The translations under genes were made by a program, and so were the position numbers. Shown in pieces: positions 1 through 11,244 of a stretch of 64,000 nucleotides of DNA. The DNA is taken from contig MKRX01000027.1 of assembly GCA_001898035.1 (NCBI GenBank), positions 205,727-269,726 on the forward strand, in the 5' to 3' direction. The notes below the pieces were generated by a model. The model worked only from the letters and a program-made list of their open reading frames with translations. It was not told where the DNA came from and searched no databases. Position 1 is the first letter of the stretch. Every line of letters begins with the position of its first letter. Source of the DNA: Armatimonadetes bacterium 55-13. GTDB taxonomy: Bacteria > Armatimonadota > Fimbriimonadia > Fimbriimonadales > Fimbriimonadaceae.

Positions 1-2
1 TT

Positions 3-410
3 AGTTGTTGTTTACCAAGGGGTGTGGCAATGTTCGCGGTGGTCCCTGCCTTCATTGGCGCTGCCCAGGGGCCACTCTCCCATGGCCTTGCATATGCCCC
101 CCAAGGACTTTATTCGACCTACCAAGCTTCTCAGGCATTAAATGTCGCGGAGCATGTTGCGTTCTTCGCGAAGCCGACCTTCATTGGTTTCGCCCTCCTC
201 GCCATCGTGGTTTATATCGCCGGCGATCGCTTTTTTAGCCACCAGATTCGAAGGACGCTTCGTTTTAATCGCCAACCGATGGCACTCGTAAACGGAATGG
301 TGGTGTTTGCCGTCACGGGAATAGTGAGTCCGCTCTTTCTGCACGCGTCACTGGCTTGTGCGCTTGGTGCGGCGGCAACGATCCTCTTCGATGCTATCCG
401 GACGCCCTAG
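3..410 (+). CDS. Partial integral membrane protein, 5' end outside the window
   Basis: The reading frame is open from the left edge of the window (codons from base 3), so the visible part is probably the C-terminal portion of a longer protein; a GTG at 24 and an ATG at 30 are possible internal starts but have no clear ribosome site. About four hydrophobic stretches are visible (for example PTFIGFALLAIVVYIAG and MALVNGMVVFAVTGIV), separated by a short basic loop, which indicates an inner-membrane protein. No family motif is recognised. It ends at a CTAG that also holds the stop codon of the convergent peptidase gene (4-bp overlap at 407-410). Confidence 0.55.
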   Translation, partial: SCCLPRGVAMFAVVPAFIGAAQGPLSHGLAYAPQGLYSTYQASQALNVAEHVAFFAKPTFIGFALLAIVVYIAGDRFFSHQIRRTLRFNRQPMALVNGMVVFAVTGIVSPLFLHASLACALGAAATILFDAIRTP

Positions 411-1909
411 CGAGCTAGCCAACCCGCCAAGCGTTGCGCTGTTTCCGGCGAAATCTCCGGATCCCGCACGACGGAATAGCGATTTGCTTTCTTGCTGCCA
501 CTGCCGGGAATAACCTCGCCGGGCTTGATCACCATTAGCCCAATGTCTTGAAGGCGATCGTAGGGAAGTGGCTTGGTGGACCGCACCATATCCATGTACA
601 GGCTTGTCAGATCCGTTCCGGCCACGGTATTGATCGTGGCGATCAGCTCATCTTCTCCATAACCTGGATTGGGCAGCATGCACCTGGCATAGAGAGTTCT
701 CATCACGTCGTCCAAAGACTTCCTGCCTCCAGTGGCCTTTCGAATTTCGGCGTCGAAAATCCAGCCGATCAAGAGTCCCTTCGTGTAGTAGCTGAGATCG
801 CCAACCCCGAAGCCGCCATTTTCCCAGTTTTCGCGACTGGAGTCTTCCACTGTCTTCGTCAGCCGAGTTTGCCCACTTTCGTAATCCGAAATCTGCGCGG
901 CGAGAGACGACAAGAGCCAGTCAGAATCGAACAATCCGCTCGCATAAGTGTGTTTATACGCGTAGTAATCGGTGACGCCTTCTGCGAACCAGAGATTTCC
1001 TGTGCGAACCTGTTTCGTGTAGTCGAATGGACCGAGAACGGCGGGGCGAATCTGCTTCACATTCCACGCGTGAAAGTACTCATGAGTCGCCAAGGTATCC
1101 AGGTTGAGCGGTTTAAGATTTGGTACCGCTTGTACGTTGCAGGCCCGGTGCTCTAAGCCACCAGAGAAATCGCCAACCGCCAAGTGGATGATGTAGAGGT
1201 ACTTCTTAAATGACGCTCCACCAAACATTCGCACCGTTGGAATGCTTTGTTTGCGTAGACGTTCCGTTTCACGGTCCACGTCGCAACGTGGTTTGTTATC
1301 CGGCGCAACGTAGATTGCCTCAAAGGGAATCCCTTCAACGGTAAAGTTGCGACGGACGAATTTTCCGAGTTGAATGGGGTGGTCGATGAACTCGTCGTAC
1401 CCTTCCGCCACGAATTCAGTTCCCTGTGAACTCATCGCCGTGGCTACATCCCATCCGGCCGGTAGTTTTAGTCGGAGAGTTGATCGTTCCGTGAGCCGAC
1501 CGTCCACGTACATAAAAGTGGATGCTCCATTGACAAAGGCCTTGTCATCTCGAACGTTAGCCCCGAAAAAACCTAGTCCTCCATCATCGCCCAGGACACG
1601 GTAACTGAACGTAACCGGGCCCTTGCTCGGATTGGTTACGACCCACTTGCGCTTGTCGACGGGTTCAATGTGAAGTGGCCTGCCTTCTGCATCCGTCGCT
1701 TTAATGTCGCTGATTTTGTCTTGATAATTCATCAGCACGTACATTCCCGGAGTCCAAGCTGGGATACGAAAGGACTCGATGGCTTTCGCATCCTCAAGCT
1801 GAACGGCTACACGAAGACTTTTTGCCGCTGGTAGCGGTTCCAGAGTGTAGTGAACATCGGCGAGCGCGAAGCAGGGGAGGAAGAGAGCCGCGAGAAAATA
1901 GCGCTTCAT
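407..1909 (-). CDS. M61-family zinc aminopeptidase (glycyl aminopeptidase-like), exported
   Basis: Metallopeptidase of the M61 family, which removes N-terminal residues, often glycine. The N-terminus MKRYFLAALFLPCFALA is a signal peptide, so the enzyme acts in the periplasm or outside. The zinc motif HEYFHAWNVKQIRP gives H276-E277-x-x-H280, followed by WFAEG with the likely third ligand Glu, the normal M61 arrangement. The N-terminal beta domain is present (IPAWTPGMY is characteristic). Many family members have a PDZ domain after the catalytic domain; this 500-residue protein ends soon after it, in a segment with no PDZ features that I can see. The next gene upstream on this strand begins about 1.2 kb away, so it is probably transcribed alone. 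Confidence 0.85.
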   Translation of the reverse strand: MKRYFLAALFLPCFALADVHYTLEPLPAAKSLRVAVQLEDAKAIESFRIPAWTPGMYVLMNYQDKISDIKATDAEGRPLHIEPVDKRKWVVTNPSKGPVTFSYRVLGDDGGLGFFGANVRDDKAFVNGASTFMYVDGRLTERSTLRLKLPAGWDVATAMSSQGTEFVAEGYDEFIDHPIQLGKFVRRNFTVEGIPFEAIYVAPDNKPRCDVDRETERLRKQSIPTVRMFGGASFKKYLYIIHLAVGDFSGGLEHRACNVQAVPNLKPLNLDTLATHEYFHAWNVKQIRPAVLGPFDYTKQVRTGNLWFAEGVTDYYAYKHTYASGLFDSDWLLSSLAAQISDYESGQTRLTKTVEDSSRENWENGGFGVGDLSYYTKGLLIGWIFDAEIRKATGGRKSLDDVMRTLYARCMLPNPGYGEDELIATINTVAGTDLTSLYMDMVRSTKPLPYDRLQDIGLMVIKPGEVIPGSGSKKANRYSVVRDPEISPETAQRLAGWLAR

Positions 1910-1951
1910 GGAGGTTTGAGGATTATACGTGCGCGGCTCTTTCGTTGTTGC

Positions 1952-3124
1952 CTACAATCCAGAGGCTGCTAAAGATTGCCGAAGATCTGAAATCAAATCT
2001 TCGGGTTCTTCCAAGCCGCAAAAGAGCCGGATTACCCACCGGGGTTCCAGCCAATCGTCAGGCTTTCCGTAGATAGGAACGACAAGGCTCTCGTACCCGC
2101 CCCAAGAGACGCCTAATTGAAACAGCTCCAGCCCTTCCACAAAGCGCATAATTCTTTCCTTATCCTGCGTCTTGGGCTCGAAAGAGAATAGCGATGTGGA
2201 ACCCCGCATCTGCTTTTCGAACAATTCTCGCTGGGGGAAGTTAGGAAGACCTACGTGAAAAACTCGTTCTACCTGCGATTGCTCATTCATCCAACTGGCA
2301 ACGATGTTGCCAGTTTCTTGATGTCGCTTCATCCGAATACCCAAAGTTCGAAGCCCGCGCATCAAGAGCCAAGCTGGAAATGGGGCGAGGATTGATCCGA
2401 GCAGATTGACTTCTTCCTTGGCCAGACGGTCCATTCGCGCCTTGGTTGTACAAACGGCGCCCGCAGTCAGATCGCTGTGACCGCCAAAGAACTTCGTTCC
2501 GCTATGAATAACAATGTCCACCCCGAACTGGACGGGATTGCTAAATACGGGGGTGCAGTAGGTGTTGTCGATCGCGGTCGTGATGCCTCGTTCACGAGCT
2601 ACCTTAGTGATCGCCTCGATGTCTTGTAGACGAAAAATGATGCTGCTGGGAGACTCCAAGTAGATAAGCGTCGTTTCAGGGGTGATCGCTTCAATTACTT
2701 CATCCGCGGAAAGACCGCTGACGAAGGTGACCTTCACTCCAAAGCGCTTAAGATAGTCCGACAAAAGTGTTCGGGTTGGTCCGTAGCAGGTATCCACGGC
2801 AACCACATGCGCGCCGGACTCAACACAACTCATGATGGCGACCGTTATCGCCCCCATACCGGTGCCGATCAGCTTGCATTCCTCGGTCCCCTCTAGGTCG
2901 GCGATTTTTCGTTCGGCAAGGTCAACTGTGGGGTTGCCAATACGGCTGTAGTGATAGGGTGGTCCTTCCGGATTACCCACGATTCCCGACTCAAACTGGT
3001 CAAAGGTATCAAAGACGAATAGGGAAGTCTGAAAAATCGGTGGAGCTATCGCGCCCTCTAACTTCACATCTTCGCCAAAGTGGGCAAGTCGGGTGTTAAG
3101 ACCCATCTCGGTATGGGAATCCAT
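1952..3124 (-). CDS. PLP-dependent trans-sulfuration enzyme (cystathionine gamma-synthase/lyase family)
   Basis: Cys/Met-metabolism PLP enzyme of fold type I. Visible family motifs are HYSRIGNPT near the N-terminus, the cofactor-contacting stretch IGTGMGAITVAIMS, YLESPSS, and the lysine that binds PLP in HSGTKFFGGHSD (K211 from the chosen start). The 390-residue length is normal. The frame stays open to 3271, but those extra residues do not resemble the family and would overlap hpt, so I take the ATG at 3124 (MDSHTEMGLNTRLAHFG). The sequence does not decide between gamma-synthase, gamma-lyase, beta-lyase or methionine gamma-lyase activity. It is divergent from hpt, with a 109-bp gap. Confidence 0.85.
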   Translation of the reverse strand: MDSHTEMGLNTRLAHFGEDVKLEGAIAPPIFQTSLFVFDTFDQFESGIVGNPEGPPYHYSRIGNPTVDLAERKIADLEGTEECKLIGTGMGAITVAIMSCVESGAHVVAVDTCYGPTRTLLSDYLKRFGVKVTFVSGLSADEVIEAITPETTLIYLESPSSIIFRLQDIEAITKVARERGITTAIDNTYCTPVFSNPVQFGVDIVIHSGTKFFGGHSDLTAGAVCTTKARMDRLAKEEVNLLGSILAPFPAWLLMRGLRTLGIRMKRHQETGNIVASWMNEQSQVERVFHVGLPNFPQRELFEKQMRGSTSLFSFEPKTQDKERIMRFVEGLELFQLGVSWGGYESLVVPIYGKPDDWLEPRWVIRLFCGLEEPEDLISDLRQSLAASGL

Positions 3125-3194
3125 TTCTGGGCTGATTTTGGCAGAATCAGGGAGCAGTTTGGTGCGACCGGACCTACACAGTAGACCGATCTTC

Positions 3195-3224
3195 TTGGAA
3201 CCAACTGATTGGAACGAGTAACCT
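3195..3224 (+). promoter_or_regulatory. Candidate sigma-70-type promoter for hpt
   Basis: TTGGAA (3195-3200), an 18-bp spacer and TAACCT (3219-3224) lie just upstream of the hpt ATG at 3234. The start codon is only 9 nt after the -10 hexamer, so the transcript would have almost no leader. Inferred from sequence match only. Confidence 0.4.
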
Positions 3225-3233
3225 AATTCGGCA

Positions 3234-3770
3234 ATGCCCGTAAAGCTCAACGAATCTCTTTCCATCCTCATTTCGGCCGAGGAAATTCAGGAGAAAATAA
3301 AGGAGCTGTCGCAGAAGATCGAAGCTGACTACGGTGACGAGCCGATTCTGCTGTTAGGAGTTCTCAAAGGTTCGCTCCACTTCATTTCCGACCTGGGAAG
3401 GCTTCTTTCTTCTCAGACTACAGTGGACTTTGTGCAGGTAAGTAGCTATGGGTCTGGCAAATCTAGCACGGGTGTGGTACAAATTCGCAAAGATCTTGAC
3501 GTCAATATCGAAGGATTAAACGTCTTGATTGTTGAAGACATCGTGGATACCGGTACCACGCTCAGTCATCTGCGCGAGTTACTCGGTACGCGTCGGCCCA
3601 AGTCGCTAAAAGTTGTGGCGTTGCTTTCAAAGCCGGAAGCAAGGAAACATCAGACCCAGGTCGAATACGTTGGATTCGAGATTCCGAACGAATTTGTGGT
3701 AGGATATGGATTAGATTACGGTGAAAGGTTTCGTAACCTCCCGTACATCGCCATTCTCCACGAAGGTTAA
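3234..3770 (+). CDS. hpt: Hypoxanthine phosphoribosyltransferase
   Basis: Purine salvage: converts hypoxanthine (and often guanine) plus PRPP to the nucleotide in the cytoplasm. The PRPP-binding signature VLIVEDIVDTGTTL is at about residues 97-110. The upstream PPi loop GVLKGSLHF and the C-terminal motif EFVVGYGLDYGERFRNLPYI are both typical of bacterial Hpt. The length of 178 residues is normal. The start MPVKLNESLSILIS aligns with family N-termini. It is followed 62 bp later by rho. In many bacteria hpt lies next to tilS/ftsH, but that context is absent here. Confidence 0.93.
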   Translation: MPVKLNESLSILISAEEIQEKIKELSQKIEADYGDEPILLLGVLKGSLHFISDLGRLLSSQTTVDFVQVSSYGSGKSSTGVVQIRKDLDVNIEGLNVLIVEDIVDTGTTLSHLRELLGTRRPKSLKVVALLSKPEARKHQTQVEYVGFEIPNEFVVGYGLDYGERFRNLPYIAILHEG

Positions 3771-3832
3771 TTCCCCGCGAGTCAGTCTAAGACCCGCAAC
3801 TCCAATTATCTGAACCTTGCTTCAGGAGCCAA

Positions 3833-5224
3833 ATGACGCATCAGTTTCGTCCCAGAAAGTCCGACGGCGGCGGCGGTGGTCGCCGACGTAGCGGCGGTCG
3901 TAATCGCGAGGGTCTACCCAAGGCCGACCTCCAGTCCGATCTCGAGGCATTGCCCGAAATCGATTACAACCATTTCGATCAAATGACGCCTGCCGAGCTG
4001 CTTAAGGCAGCCAAGGCAGCCAAGCTCGATCCTAAGAGTCTCCTCCGACATGAGCTCATCGAGCTGCTTTTGCAAAAGAAGAATGCCGAATTCGAAGCGA
4101 TTTACGCCAAAGGCATTCTTGAAGTTCTCAACGATGGTTGGGGCTTCTTGCGAAAGGACAACTATCAACCTTCCTCCGAAGACGTCTATGTAAGCCAATC
4201 GCAGGTTAAGCGATTCGGATTGCGCGGAGGCGACACGGTTTTTGGCCAAGTGCGCTTACCGAAAGAAGGTGAGAAGTACAAGGGGATGCTCCGAGTTGAG
4301 AGCGTTAACGGATTTGCGACTGGTTCGCCAGAAATGCAGCGCCGAAAGACGTTCGACGAACTCACGCCCCTCTATCCCGACGAAAGGTTGGTCATGGAGA
4401 CGATGCCGGATAACATTCCGGCCCGAATCGTCGACCTGATCTCTCCGATTGGTAAGGGACAGCGCGCCCTCATCGTTTCGCCGCCCAAGGCCGGTAAGAC
4501 CACGATGATGAAGACGATTGCCAACGCGATCACTTCTAATCACCCTGAGGTCTATTTGATGGTGCTCCTCGTAGACGAGCGACCAGAAGAAGTTACCGAC
4601 ATGCGTCGAGCGGTGCGTGGTCAGGTGATCTCGTCAACTTTCGACGAGCCTGCCGAGAACCACATGCGAGTTGCTGAGCTTTGTCTTGAGCAAGCGAAGC
4701 GACTGGTTGAGACCGGGCGAGACGTGGTTATCGTTCTCGACTCGCTCACTCGTCTTTCGCGAGCTTCTAACCTCACCATCAACCCCAGCGGTCGAACGCT
4801 GACGGGTGGTTTGGATCCTTCCGCTCTTTATCGCCCGCGACGATTCTTTGGCGCGGCACGAAATATTGAGGAAGGTGGATCGCTTACGATCATCGCGTCG
4901 GTACTTGTCGACACCGGTTCTAAGATGGATGAAGCCATCTTCGAAGAGTTGAAGGGTACGGGTAACAGCGAAATCGTGCTTGATCGAGAATTGGCCGAGC
5001 GCCGTATTTGGCCCGCTATCGACATTCGCCGCAGTTCTACTCGCCATGAAGAGTTGCTCTTTAAGAAAGAGGAACTGGAAGGCGTGGTCCAACTTCGCCG
5101 CCTAATGGCAAAGGAAAAGGACAGTGTCGAGGCTACCGACAACCTCATCAAACTTCTCAAGCGTACTCCCACGAACGCCTCGTTCTTGGAGACTATCATT
5201 CAGCGCGTTAAGGCTACGGTTTAA
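3833..5224 (+). CDS. rho: Transcription termination factor Rho
   Basis: Hexameric RNA-dependent ATPase/translocase that ends transcription on unstructured RNA. Domain order: an N-terminal Gly/Arg-rich extension (about residues 5-30, RRRSGGRNREG), a Rho N-terminal helical domain, the cold-shock-like primary RNA-binding domain (GILEVLNDGWGFLRKDNY), then the RecA-like ATPase with Walker A SPPKAGKTTMMK and Walker B DVVIVLDSLTRLSRASN. The arginine-finger and Q/R-loop regions (RRFFGAARN, GGSLTIIASVLVDTGSKMDE) are intact. The 463-residue length exceeds the roughly 420 of E. coli Rho because of the basic low-complexity N-terminus, as in several phyla. A hairpin follows the stop codon. Confidence 0.96.
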   Translation: MTHQFRPRKSDGGGGGRRRSGGRNREGLPKADLQSDLEALPEIDYNHFDQMTPAELLKAAKAAKLDPKSLLRHELIELLLQKKNAEFEAIYAKGILEVLNDGWGFLRKDNYQPSSEDVYVSQSQVKRFGLRGGDTVFGQVRLPKEGEKYKGMLRVESVNGFATGSPEMQRRKTFDELTPLYPDERLVMETMPDNIPARIVDLISPIGKGQRALIVSPPKAGKTTMMKTIANAITSNHPEVYLMVLLVDERPEEVTDMRRAVRGQVISSTFDEPAENHMRVAELCLEQAKRLVETGRDVVIVLDSLTRLSRASNLTINPSGRTLTGGLDPSALYRPRRFFGAARNIEEGGSLTIIASVLVDTGSKMDEAIFEELKGTGNSEIVLDRELAERRIWPAIDIRRSSTRHEELLFKKEELEGVVQLRRLMAKEKDSVEATDNLIKLLKRTPTNASFLETIIQRVKATV

Positions 5225-5242
5225 GCCTTATTTGAATCCGTT

Positions 5243-5271
5243 TTCTCGCCACCGTAATCCGGTGGCGAGAA
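5243..5271. terminator. Perfect 12-bp hairpin after rho
   Basis: Arms 5243-5254 (TTCTCGCCACCG) and 5260-5271 (CGGTGGCGAGAA) are perfectly complementary around a 5-nt loop. No T-run follows on the plus strand, so it is either a U-poor terminator or a 3'-end stabiliser of the rho transcript. Confidence 0.5.
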
Positions 5272-5316
5272 CCAAGAATTCCGCCCAATCGCCCTTTCTC
5301 AAGGTATCGTAAAGGC

Positions 5317-7862
<2,546 letters not shown>

Positions 7863-7879
7863 ATCAGTTCGTCATCCAT

Positions 7880-8734
7880 TTGAAGCCTGGGCATCTTGAT
7901 CTGGACTTTTGCCTTCAGAGTGGCCAGGTCTTCCGTTGGCGAAAGATTGGCAGTGGCTGGGTTGGAGTGGAAGGCGATCATGCCTTTCACATCCGCCAGC
8001 CGGATGCAACAAGGCTCGAGGTCGAAACCTCAGCCAGCCGTGAGCAGGTAGAAAGCTTCTTTCGCCTTGACTGGGACGCTGACGAAGTGGCGGGACGAAT
8101 TCTTGAGAAGGGGCCGGAACTATCTCCCTATTTCGGGGAACTCAGAGGTTTGAGGGTGATGCGACCCAGCAATCCGGTTGAAACCTTCTTTTGCTTTTTG
8201 TGCACAGCAAACAACAATCTGAGCCGAATTGGGCCAATGTGCTGGAAGTTAGGCAGTTACGGGGAAGAGATTGGCGAGATTGAGGGCATCCTACTGCATA
8301 AATTTCCTTCGGTCTCCGGCATCGCTCAAATCCCAGAAGCTGAACTAAGGGAGGCAGGTTTTGGATACCGTGGAGCGACCATTCCTCATGCCGCGATGCA
8401 GGTGCTCGAACGAGGAGCGAACTGGATTCAATCTCTGATAGAAATGCCCTATGCAGAAGCACACGCTGCGCTCGTGGAAGTGAAGGGGATTGGTCCGAAG
8501 CTTGCCGACTGCATCTGCCTTTTCGCCTTGGACAAGTCTGAAGCAGTGCCGCTAGACACCCACATTTGGCAGGCATTTACCAGGCTCTATCATCCCGAGT
8601 GGAAAGGGAAGGCCGTCACTGCCTCGCGATACAGGGAGGCCACTCAGACGTTTCGAGAGCGGTTTGGGGATGTCGCCGGATGGGCACATCAATATCTTTT
8701 CTATGAAAATCTCTTGAACTGGCGGTCCCGGTAG
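7880..8734 (+). CDS. ogg: 8-oxoguanine DNA glycosylase/AP lyase, OGG1 type
   Basis: Excises 8-oxoguanine opposite C and cleaves the AP site. The N-terminal lobe has FCLQSGQVFRWRKI and the OGG1-like FCFLCTANNNLSRIGPM. The HhH-GPD motif GIGPKLADCICLFALDKSEA contains catalytic K207, and D226 in PLDTHIWQ lies 19 residues later, the same spacing as K249/D268 of human OGG1. The 284-residue length matches an OGG1 core rather than MutM or Nth. The start is TTG at 7880; an upstream in-frame CTG at 7859 would overlap ligA. The gene follows ligA directly and is probably in the same transcript. Confidence 0.9.
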   Translation: MKPGHLDLDFCLQSGQVFRWRKIGSGWVGVEGDHAFHIRQPDATRLEVETSASREQVESFFRLDWDADEVAGRILEKGPELSPYFGELRGLRVMRPSNPVETFFCFLCTANNNLSRIGPMCWKLGSYGEEIGEIEGILLHKFPSVSGIAQIPEAELREAGFGYRGATIPHAAMQVLERGANWIQSLIEMPYAEAHAALVEVKGIGPKLADCICLFALDKSEAVPLDTHIWQAFTRLYHPEWKGKAVTASRYREATQTFRERFGDVAGWAHQYLFYENLLNWRSR

Positions 8735-8749
8735 TGCGAAGTCAGCCCG

Positions 8750-8755
8750 TATAAT
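8750..8755 (+). promoter_or_regulatory. Consensus -10 (TATAAT) 7 nt before the start of the next gene
   Basis: TATAAT at 8750-8755 is followed by exactly 7 nt and then the GTG start at 8763, so transcription would begin at or next to the start codon (leaderless mRNA). No convincing -35 hexamer is seen. Confidence 0.5.
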
Positions 8756-8762
8756 TGCAGTC

Positions 8763-9653
8763 GTGAGACTGCTGCCTTCCCTTGCAACTTTATGCGTTTT
8801 TGGTGTTCTTGGATGGTGTACTTTGCCCCAAGTAATTGCACGGGCGGCTCGGCCACGCAGCTTTGGAGCGCCTGCTCCTTTTGCCAAGCTCACCGACACC
8901 CGAATCGACGAAAGCTCTGGGCTCGCTCCCAGTCGAACAATGGCGGGAATCTACTACACACACAATGATAGTGGTGACTCTGCCCGAGTCTTTGCGTTCG
9001 ACAAGACAGGCAAGACTTTGGCCACGATCAACCTTTCTGGGACGAAGGCAATCGACTGTGAAGACATCGCTTCTACTAATTCTCATCTTTACCTTGGAGA
9101 CATCGGGGATAACGCAGAGAAGCGCAAATCGATTCTCATCTATCGATTTGCGGAGCCCAAAAACCTCGATGGAGAGATGACCGTTGAACCTGAAATCTTG
9201 GAACTGAGCTATCCAGACGGTCCTCACAATGCCGAGACGCTCTTGGTTCATCCGTCCACGGGCGCCCTTACGATCGTGACGAAAACTTCCTCTGGCGCCT
9301 CTGGAATCTATCAATTGGAGAATGTCCGGGGTGCGGGTAAGTACACGTGGAAGAAGGTCGGCTCGGTTGAAATCGCTTCTTTCATCAAGGAAGGGAAGCT
9401 TCTGACGGGAGGCGACTACTCGCCCGATGGAAAATTCGTGGTTCTGCGAACGTACCTTCAGGGCTATGAGTACGCAAACCCGGTCAATGGAGAGTGGTGG
9501 AGGTCCAAACCTGCCTCCATCAGAACCGCACTCGAGTTCCAGGGAGAGGCAATCACTTATTCCTCGTCTGGCGATTCAATTCTGACGAGTACGGAAGGGA
9601 AGCCTTGTGCGGTAAGCCAAATTACTGTAAAAAAAAATGATGTGCAACTTTAA
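8763..9653 (+). CDS. Exported protein of unknown function, probable beta-propeller
   Basis: The N-terminus (MRLLPSLATLCVFGVLGWC) is a signal peptide or anchor. The body has the pattern IDESSGLAPSR ... YYTHNDSGDSARVFAFD ... AIDCEDIAS ... LYLGDIGDN ... ILIYRFAEP, which recurs in a family of uncharacterised secreted bacterial proteins thought to fold as beta-propellers. No catalytic motif is visible. The start is a GTG placed 7 nt after a TATAAT hexamer; no Shine-Dalgarno sequence is seen. It stands between the ligA unit and the G5-3D gene, and no function can be inferred from that position. Confidence 0.7.
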   Translation: MRLLPSLATLCVFGVLGWCTLPQVIARAARPRSFGAPAPFAKLTDTRIDESSGLAPSRTMAGIYYTHNDSGDSARVFAFDKTGKTLATINLSGTKAIDCEDIASTNSHLYLGDIGDNAEKRKSILIYRFAEPKNLDGEMTVEPEILELSYPDGPHNAETLLVHPSTGALTIVTKTSSGASGIYQLENVRGAGKYTWKKVGSVEIASFIKEGKLLTGGDYSPDGKFVVLRTYLQGYEYANPVNGEWWRSKPASIRTALEFQGEAITYSSSGDSILTSTEGKPCAVSQITVKKNDVQL

Positions 9654-9767
9654 GTTTTGAATTCACTCTATTAGTGTGAAGTACTTTAAGAGACCTACCG
9701 TTTGAAACCTGAATTCTGGATTTGAGGTACAACCAATCGTCTGCAGCCAGGCAAGAGGAGGTTCCAA

Positions 9768-10418
9768 ATGCGCAACTGCTCACACATAGTGAGTGCGCTT
9801 GTTCTAGCGCTCGCAAGCTCTATAGCAGCTTATGCGGGTGTGAGACAAGAAGAAAATAAGGCGGTCGAAACGAAGGTAGAGACGAAAGAGATCCCTTCGA
9901 CCGTTGAATACCAGCTAAGCCGATTGGTCGGCGCCGGAAGAATTCAGAAAGCCCAAATTGGCAAACCCGGCGAAGTCCGAAGAACTTATGAGGTTATCCG
10001 TAAAGACGGCAAACCAGTTGGCAAGAAGCTGATCAAGGAAGAAAGAATTGAGCCGACCCCTACGATTATCTTGATGGGGAAGGCAGGCTTTGCAACGAGT
10101 CGTGGATCGTATGCTCGAGCAAAAGTCGTAACCATGGAAGCAACGGCATACGATCCGGGGCCACTTTCCTGTGGAAAGTACGCCAATGGTCTGACGAAGA
10201 TGGGGCTGAAAGCTGGATATGGCCACGTCGCCGTCGACCCACGAGTGATTCCTCTGGGAACAATGGTGTTCGTCGAGGGCTACGGTTTTGCGATTGCATC
10301 TGATATCGGAAGCGCGATCAAGGGAAATCGTATCGACCTGTGTTACGCAAGCCGAAAGACCGCAATGGACTTCGGTCGCAAGAAAGTGAGGGTTCATATC
10401 CTCAAAAAACTTGGTTGA
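9768..10418 (+). CDS. Secreted G5-3D domain protein (YabE/Rpf-like cell-wall enzyme)
   Basis: A signal peptide (LVLALASSIAAYAG) is followed by a G5 domain (about residues 30-105, with GKPGEVRRTYEVIRKDGKPV) and a C-terminal 3D domain with its conserved aspartates (VAVDPRVIPLGTMVFVEGYG, ASDIG, GNRIDLCY). The 3D domain is related to MltA/lytic transglycosylase folds, so a peptidoglycan-modifying role is likely. A strong ribosome site GAGGAGG lies 6 nt before the ATG. The gene overlaps rsmA by 8 bp. In Bacillus, yabE-type genes also lie just upstream of rsmA (with rnmV between), so the neighbourhood is partly conserved. Confidence 0.85.
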   Translation: MRNCSHIVSALVLALASSIAAYAGVRQEENKAVETKVETKEIPSTVEYQLSRLVGAGRIQKAQIGKPGEVRRTYEVIRKDGKPVGKKLIKEERIEPTPTIILMGKAGFATSRGSYARAKVVTMEATAYDPGPLSCGKYANGLTKMGLKAGYGHVAVDPRVIPLGTMVFVEGYGFAIASDIGSAIKGNRIDLCYASRKTAMDFGRKKVRVHILKKLG

Positions 10419-11235
10419 TTTAACAGATCCTGGCTCGCTTAAGGCGTTCCTCGGTCGTCACGGCCTCCAGGCCGACAAGCGGCTCGGACAACACTTTTTG
10501 TGTTCGTCCCGAGTCGTAGACGCGATCGAGGAGCGTCTTTCTTCATATCGGGGAATGATGGAAATCGGCCCCGGTCCCGGAGTCATTACTTCTCGCCTGG
10601 CCAACATGGCGGAGAAGACAATCGCCATTGAGCTTGACGATCGAATGATCTCTGCCTTGGGCGAATCTGCCCCAGGGGTCGATGTTCGGAAAGCCGATGC
10701 TCTGAAAGTTGACCTTAAAGCAATTCTGGAAGAGCTGCCTTCGCCTCGCGGTTTGGTCTCAAACCTGCCTTATTACATCACGGGCCCCCTCCTCACGAGG
10801 ATTGCCGAGGTACGCGGTTCCTATGAAAAAGCCGTTCTGATGATGCAGAAGGAGGTCGCGGATCGCGTCCTTGCTGCGGCTCGAACCAGCGCACGGGGCT
10901 CTCTGAGCGTTTACCTGCAATCCCAATTCAGCATCGAAAAAGTCGTTAGCGCCCCTGCAGGCGCATTTCTGCCCCCGCCAAAGGTTGATTCTACGGTTCT
11001 TCAGTTCGTTCCCAAGCCTACGGGGATCGAGGATGAAGAGGGCTATTTCAAGCTTGTTCGACTTGCGTTTACTCAACCCCGAAAGACGCTCGCCAACAAC
11101 CTCGTTGGAGGCTATCACTGTTCAAGGGAACAAGCCTTAGAATGGATCACCGGGAGTGGCCTCGGAGAACTTGCTCGACCTCAGGAGTTGAGCCTTCCCG
11201 AGTGGCATGCGCTTTGGGCGAAAATTGCCGGTTAA
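10411..11235 (+). CDS. rsmA: 16S rRNA (A1518/A1519) dimethyltransferase RsmA (KsgA)
   Basis: Methylates two adjacent adenines in the 3' hairpin of 16S rRNA during small-subunit assembly. The SAM-binding motif MEIGPGPGVIT, the substrate motif NLPYYITGPLL and the N-terminal QHFLCSSRVVDAIE are all present, and the 274-residue length is normal. The start is TTG at 10411, inside the end of the G5-3D gene, which suggests translational coupling. queG follows 9 bp after the stop. Confidence 0.95.
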   Translation: MVDLTDPGSLKAFLGRHGLQADKRLGQHFLCSSRVVDAIEERLSSYRGMMEIGPGPGVITSRLANMAEKTIAIELDDRMISALGESAPGVDVRKADALKVDLKAILEELPSPRGLVSNLPYYITGPLLTRIAEVRGSYEKAVLMMQKEVADRVLAAARTSARGSLSVYLQSQFSIEKVVSAPAGAFLPPPKVDSTVLQFVPKPTGIEDEEGYFKLVRLAFTQPRKTLANNLVGGYHCSREQALEWITGSGLGELARPQELSLPEWHALWAKIAG

Positions 11236-11244
11236 ACTGAATCG

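Noticed and set aside
548-1156. 202-codon plus-strand frame opposite the M61 peptidase
   Set aside because: No recognisable features, and the opposite strand has intact zinc-peptidase motifs.
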